Part shown: piece by piece, positions 33,463 through 42,899 of the stretch
How positions within the stretch are numbered: position 1 is the stretch's first letter
How the letters are laid out: every line of letters begins with the position of its first letter
From: Flavobacteriales bacterium
GTDB taxonomy: Bacteria > Bacteroidota > Bacteroidia > Flavobacteriales_D > Crocinitomicaceae
Length of the DNA stretch: 51,515 nt
Direction: 5' to 3'
Assembly (NCBI GenBank): GCA_947449575.1
Contig: CANFRV010000025.1
Coordinates: 1 to 51,515, forward strand
Notes under the pieces: model-generated
Told to the model about the DNA's origin: nothing
What the model saw: only the letters and a program-made list of their open reading frames with translations
The model's database searches: none
Translations under genes and position numbers: made by a program

Positions 33463-33789
33463 AGATATAACTTATACTTTATTAAAAAATATTTATACTG
33501 CCTTTACGAAGTAAATAATACTAACAATTTACAAAACAATTCAAATAAAATATTGAATATCAGATTAATATACTGTTAAAAACTAAAAAAATAACTTTTA
33601 GAAGTGTAACACAGAGAGCATTTGATCATTTTATCATCTATTTATTTTAGGAATCTTTAGAACGTTGGTCATCCTATTCTTTGTGTCTTGTCGACAACTA
33701 TAAATGTGACATACAAAAGTGTTATACCCTTAGCTACTAAACAATTAGATCAAACATGAATTTATTCCGTATATTTGTAAGAAAAATCT
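33463..33789. other. Divergent intergenic region hydrolase / FKBP
   Basis: 327 bases of AT-rich DNA. It holds the -7 box at 33770-33777 for the plus-strand gene. No other hairpin or gene was recognised. Confidence 0.4.
33770..33777 (+). promoter_or_regulatory. -7 box of the FKBP gene
   Basis: TATATTTG is a full match to TAnnTTTG, 12 bases before the ATG at 33790, so the transcript would be almost leaderless. A weak TTAG lies 21 bases upstream in place of TTTG. Confidence 0.5.
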
Positions 33790-34242
33790 ATGAAGTATAT
33801 CATTTCTTGCCTCCTATTTTTGTTTTTCGTAAGTTCATGTGGTAAAAAGAAAGCCGCAAAACAAGCAAAAGCTGATGAAGCAATCATTGTAAAATACATT
33901 GCTGATCACCACCTCACAGCAACAAGAACAGATTCTGGCTTGTATTATGTGGTTGATGTCATCGGAGGGGGAATTCATCCAAATTCAAATTCTCAAGTCA
34001 GAGTTTCATATAAAGGTTATTTTACAGATGGTCAGGTCTTTGATCAAAGTGATGCGGCAGGAATTATTTTCGGTCTCAATAGCGTAATAAAAGGATGGAC
34101 AGAAGGTATTCCATATTTTAAAGCTGGAGGGTCAGGTAAATTACTAATTCCTTCCGTTTTGGGTTATGGCACTTCTGGAAATTCAGGAATTCCTGCCAAC
34201 TCAGTTCTCGTATTTGACATTGGATTAATAGAGGTCTATTAA
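33790..34242 (+). CDS. FKBP-type peptidyl-prolyl isomerase lipoprotein
   Basis: 150 residues: lipobox VSSC (C17), then one FKBP domain with the family residues VRVSYKGYFTDGQVFDQS, VIKGWTEGIPYF and the C-terminal LIPSVLGYGTSGNSGIPANSVLVFDIGLIEV. It speeds cis-trans isomerisation of prolyl bonds, here at the outer or inner membrane facing the periplasm. It is short for a periplasmic FKBP and lacks the dimerisation domain of Mip-type proteins. Confidence 0.92.
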   Translation: MKYIISCLLFLFFVSSCGKKKAAKQAKADEAIIVKYIADHHLTATRTDSGLYYVVDVIGGGIHPNSNSQVRVSYKGYFTDGQVFDQSDAAGIIFGLNSVIKGWTEGIPYFKAGGSGKLLIPSVLGYGTSGNSGIPANSVLVFDIGLIEVY

Positions 34243-34424
34243 TTATTTTCCCTGCTAATAAGTGCTTAAAAACTTCCAATTACGTTTAAAAAAAATCGTA
34301 TACTTGTACTAAATTATTTTAGTTTAAAAAACAATAGATAGTGCTGGCTGAAACACTTTAATAATTGTTAAACTCACGTGTTTAATGAAAAATAGAAGAT
34401 TCATTAGCCAAACAAAAATTACGA

Positions 34425-35681
34425 ATGAAAAGTGCTTCAATAATAAGTTTCGTCACAATTTTCTGGATAATCATTGATTTTTATTGTTTTCAAGCATTAA
34501 AAATGGTGACTAAAAGATACTCCCCTATTCTAAAAAAGAGAATTCATAGAAGTTATTGGATCTTTGATATTTTATTAATTTCAATCAACTGGTTTTGCTT
34601 TGCGACTGGAATATTCTCAAATGGACCAACAAAAAATCTAACGTGGATTATGGGGCTAATGATTTTATCGCTCGTCCCGAAAATAGTTGTAATTCCATTT
34701 CTCATTGTTGAAGATTTTCTTCGAGGAACAAAAAGGTCGATTAATTGGATTTCAAAAAAAACAACTTCAAAAGAAAAAGCACTTTCACTCTCTACTGGAC
34801 GTCGAAAATTTGTCAGTCAACTTGGATTCGGTTTAGCGTCTATTCCATTTTTCAGTATAATTTATGGAACAATAACTGGTAAATATGATTATAGATTGCA
34901 TAAAGTAAAACTTACATTTAAAGATTTGCCAGAAGCTTTTCATGGATTTACCATTACCCAAATTTCCGATATTCACTCTGGCAGTTTTACGGACAAAGAA
35001 GCTGTAATGAAAGGTATTCAACTGGCTAACTCGCAAAAAAGTGACCTACTTGTTTTTACGGGTGATTTAGTTAATAATCGAGCAGAAGAAATGAACGATT
35101 GGATTGAATCTTTCTCACAATTAGAAGCAAAAATGGGGAAATTTTCAATACTTGGAAATCACGACTACGGAGATTACATAACTTGGGATTCGGAGGAAGA
35201 AAAAGAAAAAAACTTACTTCGTTTAAAGGAAATTCATAAAGAAATCGGATTCAAACTACTCTTAAATGAAAACCTTAAAATCGAAAAAGATGACCAATCC
35301 ATTTCATTAGTAGGTGTCGAAAACTGGGGAATGAGACGATTTCATAAATATGGCGACTTAAATAAAGCACTTCAAGGAATTGATAATTCAGATTTTAAAA
35401 TTTTATTATCCCACGACCCTTCGCATTGGGAAGCGAAAACATTAACCCATGAAAAACACATTCATTTAACCCTTTCGGGCCACACGCATGGTATGCAATT
35501 TGGAATAGAAATCCCAGGATTTAAATGGAGTCCAATAAAATATTTATATCCGCAGTGGGCTGGAGCATACGAAAAGAACAATAAATATATTTATGTCAAC
35601 AGAGGATTCGGTTTTTTAGGATTCCCAGGAAGAGTCGGGATTTTACCTGAAATTACCGTTATTGAACTGTTAAAAGGATAA
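34425..35681 (+). CDS. Membrane metallophosphoesterase
   Basis: 418 residues: four N-terminal membrane helices (to about 120), a hydrophobic segment near 137-152, then a calcineurin-like phosphoesterase domain. Metal-site motifs are all present: ITQISDIHSG, FTGDLVNN, GNHDYGD, and SGHTHGMQFG near the end. Related YkuE/YaeI-type proteins cleave phospholipid or lipid-A-linked phosphoesters (for example UDP-sugar lipids), but the substrate here is not known. It is convergent with the MFS gene. Confidence 0.88.
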   Translation: MKSASIISFVTIFWIIIDFYCFQALKMVTKRYSPILKKRIHRSYWIFDILLISINWFCFATGIFSNGPTKNLTWIMGLMILSLVPKIVVIPFLIVEDFLRGTKRSINWISKKTTSKEKALSLSTGRRKFVSQLGFGLASIPFFSIIYGTITGKYDYRLHKVKLTFKDLPEAFHGFTITQISDIHSGSFTDKEAVMKGIQLANSQKSDLLVFTGDLVNNRAEEMNDWIESFSQLEAKMGKFSILGNHDYGDYITWDSEEEKEKNLLRLKEIHKEIGFKLLLNENLKIEKDDQSISLVGVENWGMRRFHKYGDLNKALQGIDNSDFKILLSHDPSHWEAKTLTHEKHIHLTLSGHTHGMQFGIEIPGFKWSPIKYLYPQWAGAYEKNNKYIYVNRGFGFLGFPGRVGILPEITVIELLKG

Positions 35682-35725
35682 AATAATTCTCATTGTTTTC
35701 AGTTCCTAGAAGGAATTTAAAGGAC

Positions 35726-36979
35726 TTATAAATCATTAATATTCAATTTTCTAAGCTTTGGAGCAAATCTTGCAATCAGACCAACCACAAGTACAGTCAT
35801 TATTCCGCCAAAAATTATTGAAGGTTTTAAACCAAGAGATTTTGCTGTAATTCCGGATTCAAAAGCCCCTATTTCATTCGAAGAGCCAATAAAAATACCG
35901 TTCACGGACGAGACTCTACCCCTCATTTCATCAGGTGTTGATAATTGTAAAATTGTATGACGGATAACAACACTAACATTATCAAATGCTCCCGTTAAGA
36001 ATAGGAAAAAAAATGCCCAATAGAAATTAGTCGAGATGCCAAATAATATTGTTGATATCCCAAATGCCCCGATAGACAGAAATAAATTTCTACCAGCATT
36101 TTGCCCAAGCGGTTTATACGCTAATAGTAAAGCCATTATAACAGCACCAACCGCTGGAGCAGCTCTTAAATAACCTAATTCTTCAGGTCCTGCATGTAAT
36201 ATATTTTTTGCAAAGGCGGGTAACATTGCCACAGCTCCACCAAACAAAACAGCGAACAAATCCAAAGAAAGAGCACCCAACACAAGCTGGTTTTTAAAAA
36301 CAAATTTAATTCCCACAGAAAGACTTTCGAAAAGAGATTCCCCCTTTTCTTTGATAGGTATCGGCTTGGATCGAATAAATAAAAAAGCGATAAAAGAAAT
36401 AGAAATTAGCCAAATATCTACGATATAAGCAGTTGTATAACTTCTATTAATTAAAAAACCAACACTAGCAGGTCCAATCACTGAGGCAATATGCCAAATG
36501 GTACTATTCCAAGTTGCAGCATTTCCATATAAAACACGCGGTATAATTTGAGACATAATAGAAGGGAATGCAGCAGATAAAAAACCTCTAATCACTCCAA
36601 TACAACCAATGACAATAAAAATAGGCGTAGCTCCATATTTCTTGAGAATATTGACGTGGTCTAATGAAAAATAGAATAACAGAATAGTTGCAAGAATTAA
36701 CAAAAATGTAAATAATAAAATAATTCGTTTGCGGTTAAACCGATCAGCCACATGTCCAGAAAACAATGAAACGGCAATAAATGGAATCGCTTCAGCTAAT
36801 CCTATCATTCCTAATGCTAGCACATTATCCGTCAATTCATATACCTGCCAACCAACAATGACACTTTGCATTTGTATACCAATCGTCAAAAAAAACTTAT
36901 TGACTAAGAAGAAATTAAATTCCTTGATTTTTAAAACTGCAAAAGGGTCGTGTTTTGTATTTTCTTTCATGCATTTCAA
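35726..36979 (-). CDS. MFS transporter
   Basis: 417 residues with 12 predicted membrane helices and the MFS cytoplasmic loop motif SGHVADRFNRKRI (G-x3-D-R-x-x-R-R/K type) between helices 2 and 3. It resembles EntS-like drug/siderophore exporters (DUF894-type). Substrate unknown. The start could equally be M4 (36970). Confidence 0.88.
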   Translation of the reverse strand: MKCMKENTKHDPFAVLKIKEFNFFLVNKFFLTIGIQMQSVIVGWQVYELTDNVLALGMIGLAEAIPFIAVSLFSGHVADRFNRKRIILLFTFLLILATILLFYFSLDHVNILKKYGATPIFIVIGCIGVIRGFLSAAFPSIMSQIIPRVLYGNAATWNSTIWHIASVIGPASVGFLINRSYTTAYIVDIWLISISFIAFLFIRSKPIPIKEKGESLFESLSVGIKFVFKNQLVLGALSLDLFAVLFGGAVAMLPAFAKNILHAGPEELGYLRAAPAVGAVIMALLLAYKPLGQNAGRNLFLSIGAFGISTILFGISTNFYWAFFFLFLTGAFDNVSVVIRHTILQLSTPDEMRGRVSSVNGIFIGSSNEIGAFESGITAKSLGLKPSIIFGGIMTVLVVGLIARFAPKLRKLNINDL

Positions 36980-37116
36980 ATGTAATTATTAATACAAGAA
37001 AAGAGTTACGTTTTGACAAATAATTACTTTAAATGCATAATAAATGAAGACATTTTTATTTTTTAATACTGCTTTAAAATTCTAGATTGTATCTTTACAT
37101 GGTAATATGTTTTTAT

Positions 37117-37806
37117 ATGAAGAATGAGTCAATTCCAAAGTCAGCCTTCGATTTTCTTTCTGTTTTGGCAGAAAATAATAATCGAGAGTGGTTTTTAGAA
37201 AACAAAGATGTCTATGTAAGAGAACTTCAACATATGATTGCATTTGCTGATACTTTACTTAAAATGATGCGGGTTCACGATACCATTGCAACAAATTCTG
37301 GGAAGGAAAGCTTATATAGAATCTTTAAAGATGTACGATTTTCAAAAGATAAAACACCCTATAGAACGAATTGGTCCGGCGGTTTTAGAAGAGCGACGAA
37401 AGAAAAAAGAGGAGGATATATCTTTCATTTAGAAATGGGGAATTCATATTTAGCAGGAGGTTTTTTCAATCCAAACGCTCAAGATTTAAAGAGGATAAGA
37501 GAAGATATAGATACTAATCATGTTGAATGGAAAATGCTCTTAAATAGTAGTTCAATACGTGACACTTTTGGACAACTGTCTGGTTCACAATTAAAAACAA
37601 GTCCTAAAGGTTTTTCAAAAGATCACCCAGCAATCGACCTACTTTGTTACAAGCAATTTATTCTAAAACATACTTTTACCGATCAAGAAGTTCTGAGTGT
37701 ACATTTTGCTACTTTAGTAAATGAAACTTTTAAGAAATTACGGCCTTTTTTTGACCAGATGAGTGAAATCCTGACAACCGATGCAAATGGTGTGTCAACT
37801 TTATAA
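37117..37806 (+). CDS. DUF2461 domain protein
   Basis: 229 residues from the ATG at 37117; an upstream ATG at 37087 would put ten unlikely residues (MYLYMVICFY) in front. The pattern FLSVLAENNNREWFLENKDVY, then LYRIFKDVRFSKDKTPYRTNWSG and GGYIFHLEMGNSYLAGGFF, is the TIGR02453/DUF2461 family. The function of this family is not established. It is a soluble protein with no signal peptide. Confidence 0.88.
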   Translation: MKNESIPKSAFDFLSVLAENNNREWFLENKDVYVRELQHMIAFADTLLKMMRVHDTIATNSGKESLYRIFKDVRFSKDKTPYRTNWSGGFRRATKEKRGGYIFHLEMGNSYLAGGFFNPNAQDLKRIREDIDTNHVEWKMLLNSSSIRDTFGQLSGSQLKTSPKGFSKDHPAIDLLCYKQFILKHTFTDQEVLSVHFATLVNETFKKLRPFFDQMSEILTTDANGVSTL

Positions 37807-37963
37807 CAAGAAATATGGACTCGTCTTTTTTTATAAAACTTCTAACATTACAAGCAAAACATTTCAAAGATGAATGTTTTGGACTTATAATGAACAGAAT
37901 TTAAATAGATAATTAACTTTCGGGCTGCGTGTGCGGTACTTTTGATATAAAAAATATAAATAA

Positions 37964-38524
37964 ATGAAAATAAAAAATACCTTACTAATCATTTTCACCT
38001 TCTGCATCGGTCATTCGTGGACACAATTCTCAGAAGAAGAAAATGAAATGATGGAAATAGTAAAAGAAAATGGGGCATCTATTCCTTCCTCCGTTTTCCT
38101 GGATACAACTATTTTAGTTGATTTACAGATTGCTAATTCTACCTCTTGGAGACACATATGGATGGACATTGAAGATTCCACAAAGAAAATCATGCAACTT
38201 TATGATATACGGTTAAAATTTGATTCCAAAAAGGAGGCGCTAAAGTTTCATAAAAAATTCTCGGGTTTAAATTCTGAATATGGACCAAAAATAAATAATC
38301 CCGAAATAAATTTTGAAGGAGCCACTAAATTCTCTGTTTTTTCTGGAAGTCCGGAATTCACGCAAATGATGGAACCTTACGGCTTTCAAATATTTTGTTT
38401 TTTGTTCGTAGTCGACAATTATTTTGCGAAAATCTATGTGACCTGTGCGAAGGAGAATACTCCATCTGATTTTCAAAAAATTATAAGTTACACTATCTTA
38501 AAAATTAAACAGCAGGAAAAATAA
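37964..38524 (+). CDS. Secreted protein of unknown function
   Basis: 186 residues with a short signal peptide (MKIKNTLLIIFTFCIGHSWTQ) and a mixed alpha/beta mature part without a motif I recognise (for example IWMDIEDSTKKIMQLYDIRLKFDSKKEALKFHKKF). It is probably periplasmic. It converges on the T9SS cargo gene with an 18-base gap. Compositional bias is ordinary, so it is probably real. Confidence 0.65.
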   Translation: MKIKNTLLIIFTFCIGHSWTQFSEEENEMMEIVKENGASIPSSVFLDTTILVDLQIANSTSWRHIWMDIEDSTKKIMQLYDIRLKFDSKKEALKFHKKFSGLNSEYGPKINNPEINFEGATKFSVFSGSPEFTQMMEPYGFQIFCFLFVVDNYFAKIYVTCAKENTPSDFQKIISYTILKIKQQEK

Positions 38525-38542
38525 AATGGAAGATTTTAGGAT

Positions 38543-39343
38543 TTATTTCTTCATTATTTTTTCATTCTTGTTGTCAAAATTTACGTAATAAATTCCTTTT
38601 GTTAAATTTGACAAATCTACTTCACTATTGAGACCTTTCTTTAAAATATTTCCGTAAGCATCATAGATCTCATATTTAGTAGCCACTTTTTTATTATTTA
38701 CTTCAAAATAAATAATTTTATAGGCATTGTCCGTTTTTAAAAGAGGCGTTTTAATCTTGTTGTTTTTAAAATAAACTTCCTTTGAAGATCTTTTTTTTCC
38801 TGAATTATCCGTTTGGGTAACTCGAATTCTATTTTCCCCTGAATGAGGAATTAAAGAAAAAGAGTAGTTAGTAATTGCCTTTATTCCTTCACCATTTACT
38901 TCTCCAACAACGATCCACTTATTCCATTTATATTGTTCAATTTGATACGCTAATTTACCTGATTCAGAAGTAGTTGACCAATTAAGTTCCCCATCATTCG
39001 TGCAACTAATATCTTCAATAACAAAAGTACTATTAGGTAATAATACCTCTGGATTAATAATTTTCGGTTTACATTCATCATGATGTTCGATGACAATAAA
39101 AATAGCTTGTCCAATTTTCATGTCAAAATCAGAAAAATTAATTTCAAAGGCCCCATTTTGAAGATGAGCAGGCATTATGTTGCCATTTACCGTAACCTTT
39201 GTTGCACAATATCCAAAACCATCTCCACAAAGTGAACTTTGAACGTATAAATTTTTACCTTGATAATATCCTTCGATGGATAAACTCGCTTTTACAGTAA
39301 TAAAACTTAAAATAAACAATAATGTGAACGTTAATTTCTTCAT
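38543..39343 (-). CDS. T9SS cargo protein with C-terminal sorting domain
   Basis: 266 residues: signal peptide (MKKLTFTLLFILSFITVKA), two probable beta-sandwich regions, and a C-terminal type A T9SS sorting domain (EIYDAYGNILKKGLNSEVDLSNLTKGIYYVNF...KIMKK), ending in the usual lysine. It is exported by T9SS and the C-terminal domain is then cut or the protein is anchored. The middle (about 100-190) resembles fibronectin III-type folds. It has no catalytic motif. Function is unknown. Confidence 0.82.
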   Translation of the reverse strand: MKKLTFTLLFILSFITVKASLSIEGYYQGKNLYVQSSLCGDGFGYCATKVTVNGNIMPAHLQNGAFEINFSDFDMKIGQAIFIVIEHHDECKPKIINPEVLLPNSTFVIEDISCTNDGELNWSTTSESGKLAYQIEQYKWNKWIVVGEVNGEGIKAITNYSFSLIPHSGENRIRVTQTDNSGKKRSSKEVYFKNNKIKTPLLKTDNAYKIIYFEVNNKKVATKYEIYDAYGNILKKGLNSEVDLSNLTKGIYYVNFDNKNEKIMKK

Positions 39344-39696
39344 TTTTTCGCGTTAAAATAAAATCTCTACAACTCTTTAATTTGACGTACGTAAAATTAC
39401 GTAAAAAACATTAATTGAACAAGAAAATGTTCGATTAGAGATCTAATTTTATCGATGAATAATAAAAGCACATTGAAACAGGCATTGAAACAAAGGAAAT
39501 AAAGCTATTTTTTTTACGAAAAAGAAAGTACGGATGATCATAACAGGAACAATAAGCATGAAAGCCTCTCATTTCTGAAAGGCTTTCCTACGATTTGTGT
39601 GTGGTTGATATTTTCTTCTTCTTTCATTTTTAAAGATCGGAGAATATTTTTCAAAATTTAATTCTTGCCACGAAGTTTAAATTTCTGATAAACCAA
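39344..39696. other. Intergenic region with a hairpin
   Basis: About 350 bases. An 8-bp perfect hairpin (39560-39567 with 39580-39587, GAAAGCCT/AGGCTTTC) lacks a following T-run on either strand. It lies after the stop of the 39697 gene and before the start of the T9SS cargo gene. Nothing else was recognised. Confidence 0.45.
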
Positions 39697-40017
39697 TTAT
39701 TCCGATTGGAACCGTCCATATATTTGTCCGCAATATTTTTTCATTTTTTCAATATATTCATGACTTTCACTCATGGAAACTTCAACATCCTTAATAAATT
39801 CTATTTTAGTGTTTACACTTGAAAAATCAATATTTAAATATTCTTCCTCCATTTTTACTGCTGCCACTTTAAATAATTCAATTCCATTTTTTTTTGGCGG
39901 GAAAATTCGCTCATGCCAATCAAGGGTAATTTCTTTATGCCACGAAAGCCCCTCTTGTTTATTCTTTTTTAGGCTTTTGAATGTTATATTTACTTTATGT
40001 TCAAATATTATCTTCAT
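39697..40017 (-). CDS. Small protein of unknown function
   Basis: About 106 residues from the ATG at 40017 (the upstream in-frame TTG is less likely). The sequence (MKIIFEHKVNITFKSLKKNKQEGLSWHKEITLDWHERIFPPKKN...) is soluble and rather beta-rich at the start and helical at the end. No family recognised. It lies 48 bases after the small HTH gene and may form an operon with both HTH genes. Confidence 0.5.
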   Translation of the reverse strand: MKIIFEHKVNITFKSLKKNKQEGLSWHKEITLDWHERIFPPKKNGIELFKVAAVKMEEEYLNIDFSSVNTKIEFIKDVEVSMSESHEYIEKMKKYCGQIYGRFQSE

Positions 40018-40065
40018 ATTTCTCTTAGGCAATTATTTAGGCTGTGAAGGCGTTTAAATCATATT

Positions 40066-40308
40066 TTATTCTGGTAAAACTTTTATTTTTTCTTGCCATC
40101 TTAGAACTAGTTCCCCTTTTCCATCAAAAAAATAAGATTTTTTCTGTCGACTATATTTAATAGGAGCTTTAAATTCTGTTTTAAGTTCACTTAAATATTT
40201 ATACAACATTCGCTCACTAATATTCAATTTAGTTGCAAAGTCAAAAGGTTTACCTGAATCTTCTAATGTAATCAAATCAATAATTTTTTGTGCGATTTTA
40301 AAATTCAT
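40066..40308 (-). CDS. Small HTH protein (paralog 1)
   Basis: 80 residues: an N-terminal winged-helix-like HTH (IDLITLEDSGKPFDFATKLNISERMLYKYLSELK, about 10-45), then a basic beta hairpin (IKYSRQKKSYFFDG). It shares the block ISERMLYKYLSELKTEFKAPIKYSRQKKSYFFDGKGELV with the next protein upstream. It probably binds DNA. Target unknown. Confidence 0.65.
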   Translation of the reverse strand: MNFKIAQKIIDLITLEDSGKPFDFATKLNISERMLYKYLSELKTEFKAPIKYSRQKKSYFFDGKGELVLRWQEKIKVLPE

Positions 40309-40353
40309 TTTTACTGTAAAAGTTCTTAGTTTGTAATTAAGGTTAAAATTATT

Positions 40354-40581
40354 TCACTCGACACCTACCCATTCCCAAACCAATTTTCCTTCTCTTTCGA
40401 AAAAAAATGTTTGTTTGTGACGATTGTAATCAATTGGGGCATTCCAATCATTCTTTAAAATATTAACATAATTGTAAATCATTCTCTCTGAGACACCAAT
40501 TCGTTCAGCAGCAATCTTAGCACTTCCAGTGCGTCCTTTTTCCGTTAAATGAATGAAATGTTTGATTTTTACAGTATTCAT
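40354..40581 (-). CDS. Small HTH protein (paralog 2)
   Basis: 75 residues with the same layout (VKIKHFIHLTEKGRTGSAKIAAERIGVSERMIYNYVNILKNDWNAPIDYNRHKQTFFFEREGKLV). The HTH spans about 18-45. The two paralogs are in tandem 45 bases apart, so a duplication is likely. They resemble small HTH proteins that repress their own operon; not shown here. Confidence 0.65.
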   Translation of the reverse strand: MNTVKIKHFIHLTEKGRTGSAKIAAERIGVSERMIYNYVNILKNDWNAPIDYNRHKQTFFFEREGKLVWEWVGVE

Positions 40582-41146
40582 AGGTATTAGTAATATGGTT
40601 GTCGATTAATTGTAAAGAATGTGCCTCACTTATATCTTCTTATTTAAAATTGCTCTAATCGTAATTTTCATTGTGCAAATTTGTTGCTTCTTTCTGAAAT
40701 ATAAGTTCAGTTTAAAATTTTGTCACTTAGCAGTAATTTATAACAAGTTCTACCATATTTATTTGAAGGATATTCAATCCGTCTTTCTGCTAGAATAAAC
40801 ATTCTATTATTTTCTGTTTTTTTTTTCACAAACTCATTAGCAAGAACAATACATATTACTTAAACGTAATTGTAAGTATTAGGAAGAAATATTATTTCAA
40901 TTTAAATGGTTATTCTATTAGCGATTTTAATTATCTAGGTGACTTCACTTTTTTCATTACAGCTTTTAAGTAAAACCAAATGAGACAACAAATTTAGCAT
41001 TTTTAATTTAAACAATCACCTGATTCTTTTATTTAATTCGAGAAATTAATGACATAAAAAAACATACTTAATGATTTCTATCATACTAATACGATTTTAA
41101 AAATTGCAATTTTACCCTTTAATGGACATATTTATAATTAATGATC
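40582..41146. other. Intergenic region without recognised genes
   Basis: 565 bases of AT-rich DNA between the minus-strand HTH gene and the plus-strand small protein. I found no full promoter match, hairpin, repeat or open frame with protein-like character. Confidence 0.35.
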
Positions 41147-41350
41147 ATGGGACATAAAAAACACATGTTAAAATCAATACAACCGGAGATTCCTAAAAAA
41201 ATTGATGAACCACCATATGTGGAACCAAACGAACCTTATTTAGAACCGAATATTCCTTTTATAGAGCCCAACGAGCCTGCGATTTTCCCAGAGGAATCGC
41301 CTTACGTACCCCCTTCTGAGAATCCAGAAAGTTCGACAATTGAACCGTAA
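41147..41350 (+). CDS. Small Pro/Glu-rich repeat protein
   Basis: 67 residues. The core is a short repeat of the type EPNxPxxEPNxPxxEPN (EPNEPYLEPN, IPFIEPNEP) with P-E alternation, and the N-terminus is basic (MGHKKHMLK). It is probably unstructured or polyproline-like. The start is the ATG at 41147. It lies 6 bases before mlaE, hence is probably cotranscribed. No related family is known to me. Confidence 0.6.
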   Translation: MGHKKHMLKSIQPEIPKKIDEPPYVEPNEPYLEPNIPFIEPNEPAIFPEESPYVPPSENPESSTIEP

Positions 41351-41356
41351 AAAAGA

Positions 41357-42124
41357 ATGAAAAATTTACCCATAAAAGCTTTTTTAGAAGAAGTTGGTGA
41401 TGCAACGATGTTCTTTTTGCAATTTTTTAAAGAATTGTTTAAACCCAAATTTGAATTTTCCGAATTATTAAATCAATGCTTTTACATCGGGAACAAAACG
41501 TTACTTTTAGTTGGTGTTACAGGGCTTATTATGGGCTTAGTAATAACGATACAATCTCATCCATCATTGAAGTCATTCGGTGCCGAATCTTGGTTGCCCT
41601 CTGTTGTTTCCGTGTCCTTAGTGAGAGAAATAATACCGGTAATTACCGCTCTGATTTGTGCAGGTAAAATTGGGTCGAGCATCAGCGCGGAATTGGGATC
41701 GATGAAAGTCACCGAACAAATTGATGCCATGGAAGTGTCAGGGACGAACCCTTATAAATTCCTTGTAGTTACAAGAGTATTAGCCGCCACATTAATGCTT
41801 CCGTTACTCGTAGTATTTGGTGATGTAATCGCACTTTATGGCGGTTATTTAGGTGTAAACATAAAACAAATGGTAAGTTTCCAATTATATACCAATCAAA
41901 TTTTTGAAAAATTAACCTTTGGCGATATTCTTCCATCCATTATTAAATCTTTTTTCTTTGGATTTGCGATTGGAATAATTGGTTGTTACAAAGGAATGAA
42001 ATCTAAAAATGGTACACAAGGAGTTGGAGAAGCGGCTAACAAAGCAGTAGTTACGGCCACTTTTGTTGTTTTTATAATTGATCTAATCGCAGCGCAAATT
42101 GCTGATATTTTTCAAATAACATGA
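41357..42124 (+). CDS. mlaE: MlaE-type ABC permease
   Basis: 255 residues, the MlaE/YrbE permease: several membrane helices, with SLVREIIPVITALICAGKIGSSISAELGSMKVTEQIDAMEVSGTNPYKFLVVTRVLA as the characteristic cytoplasmic loop. Two copies in the inner membrane form the core of a phospholipid-transport ABC complex with MlaF and MlaD. mlaF starts inside its stop codon (ATGA, 42121). Confidence 0.95.
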   Translation: MKNLPIKAFLEEVGDATMFFLQFFKELFKPKFEFSELLNQCFYIGNKTLLLVGVTGLIMGLVITIQSHPSLKSFGAESWLPSVVSVSLVREIIPVITALICAGKIGSSISAELGSMKVTEQIDAMEVSGTNPYKFLVVTRVLAATLMLPLLVVFGDVIALYGGYLGVNIKQMVSFQLYTNQIFEKLTFGDILPSIIKSFFFGFAIGIIGCYKGMKSKNGTQGVGEAANKAVVTATFVVFIIDLIAAQIADIFQIT

Positions 42125-42870
42125 ATAAAAGTACAATTGCATCCAAACCTGTTATCCAAATTAGAGGCTTACGAAAATCGTTTGGAGAAAATTATGTTTT
42201 GCGTGATTTAGATCTTGATTTACAGGAAGGAGAAAACCTAGTTGTTTTAGGGAAATCTGGATCTGGAAAATCTGTTCTAATAAAATGCATCATTGGATTA
42301 ATTGTTCCTGACGCAGGAAATATTGAGGTCTTTGGTGAAGAAATAACAGATTATTCCCATGACGAACTCGATAAAATGAGATTGGAGGTAGGTTTTTTAT
42401 TTCAAAGTAATGCTTTGTATGATTCCATGACAGTGAGAGAAAATTTAGAATTCCCCTTGCGGAGGCATCAAAGTAAATTACTCAAGGTAAATGAAACTGA
42501 ATTAGTGTTGGAAGCTTTAAGTAATGTTGGGCTCGCTGATACGATCGACATGATGCCTTCTGAACTTTCAGGAGGAATGCGAAAAAGAATTGCCTTAGCT
42601 CGCACGTTAATTCTTAAACCTAAAATTATTTTATACGATGAACCAACAACAGGATTAGATCCAATAACAGCCAAAGAAATCAGCAGTTTAATGATGGATA
42701 TTCAAAAGAAATACAAAGCTTCTTCCATTATCATTTCGCACGACATGAATTGTGTAAAAATTACATCCAATAGAATCGTTTTACTAATTGATGGAAAAGG
42801 ATATATAACAGGGACTTATGATGAGCTTTCAAAATCAAACGATCCTAAAATTAAACAATTTTTTGATTAG
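42121..42870 (+). CDS. mlaF: MlaF-type ABC ATPase
   Basis: 249 residues with canonical motifs: Walker A GKSGSGKS, Q-loop (FLFQSN), signature LSGGM, Walker B KIILYDEPTTGLD and the switch histidine in ISHD. It powers the MlaE permease. All catalytic residues are intact, unlike the exporter ATPase at 25427. Confidence 0.95.
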   Translation: MNKSTIASKPVIQIRGLRKSFGENYVLRDLDLDLQEGENLVVLGKSGSGKSVLIKCIIGLIVPDAGNIEVFGEEITDYSHDELDKMRLEVGFLFQSNALYDSMTVRENLEFPLRRHQSKLLKVNETELVLEALSNVGLADTIDMMPSELSGGMRKRIALARTLILKPKIILYDEPTTGLDPITAKEISSLMMDIQKKYKASSIIISHDMNCVKITSNRIVLLIDGKGYITGTYDELSKSNDPKIKQFFD

Positions 42871-42899
42871 AATTAAGAATAATTTTATGTAAATGAACT

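Noticed and set aside
39560-39587. Rho-independent terminator
   Set aside because: The hairpin has a perfect 8-bp stem but no T-run on either side. Kept only as a hairpin.
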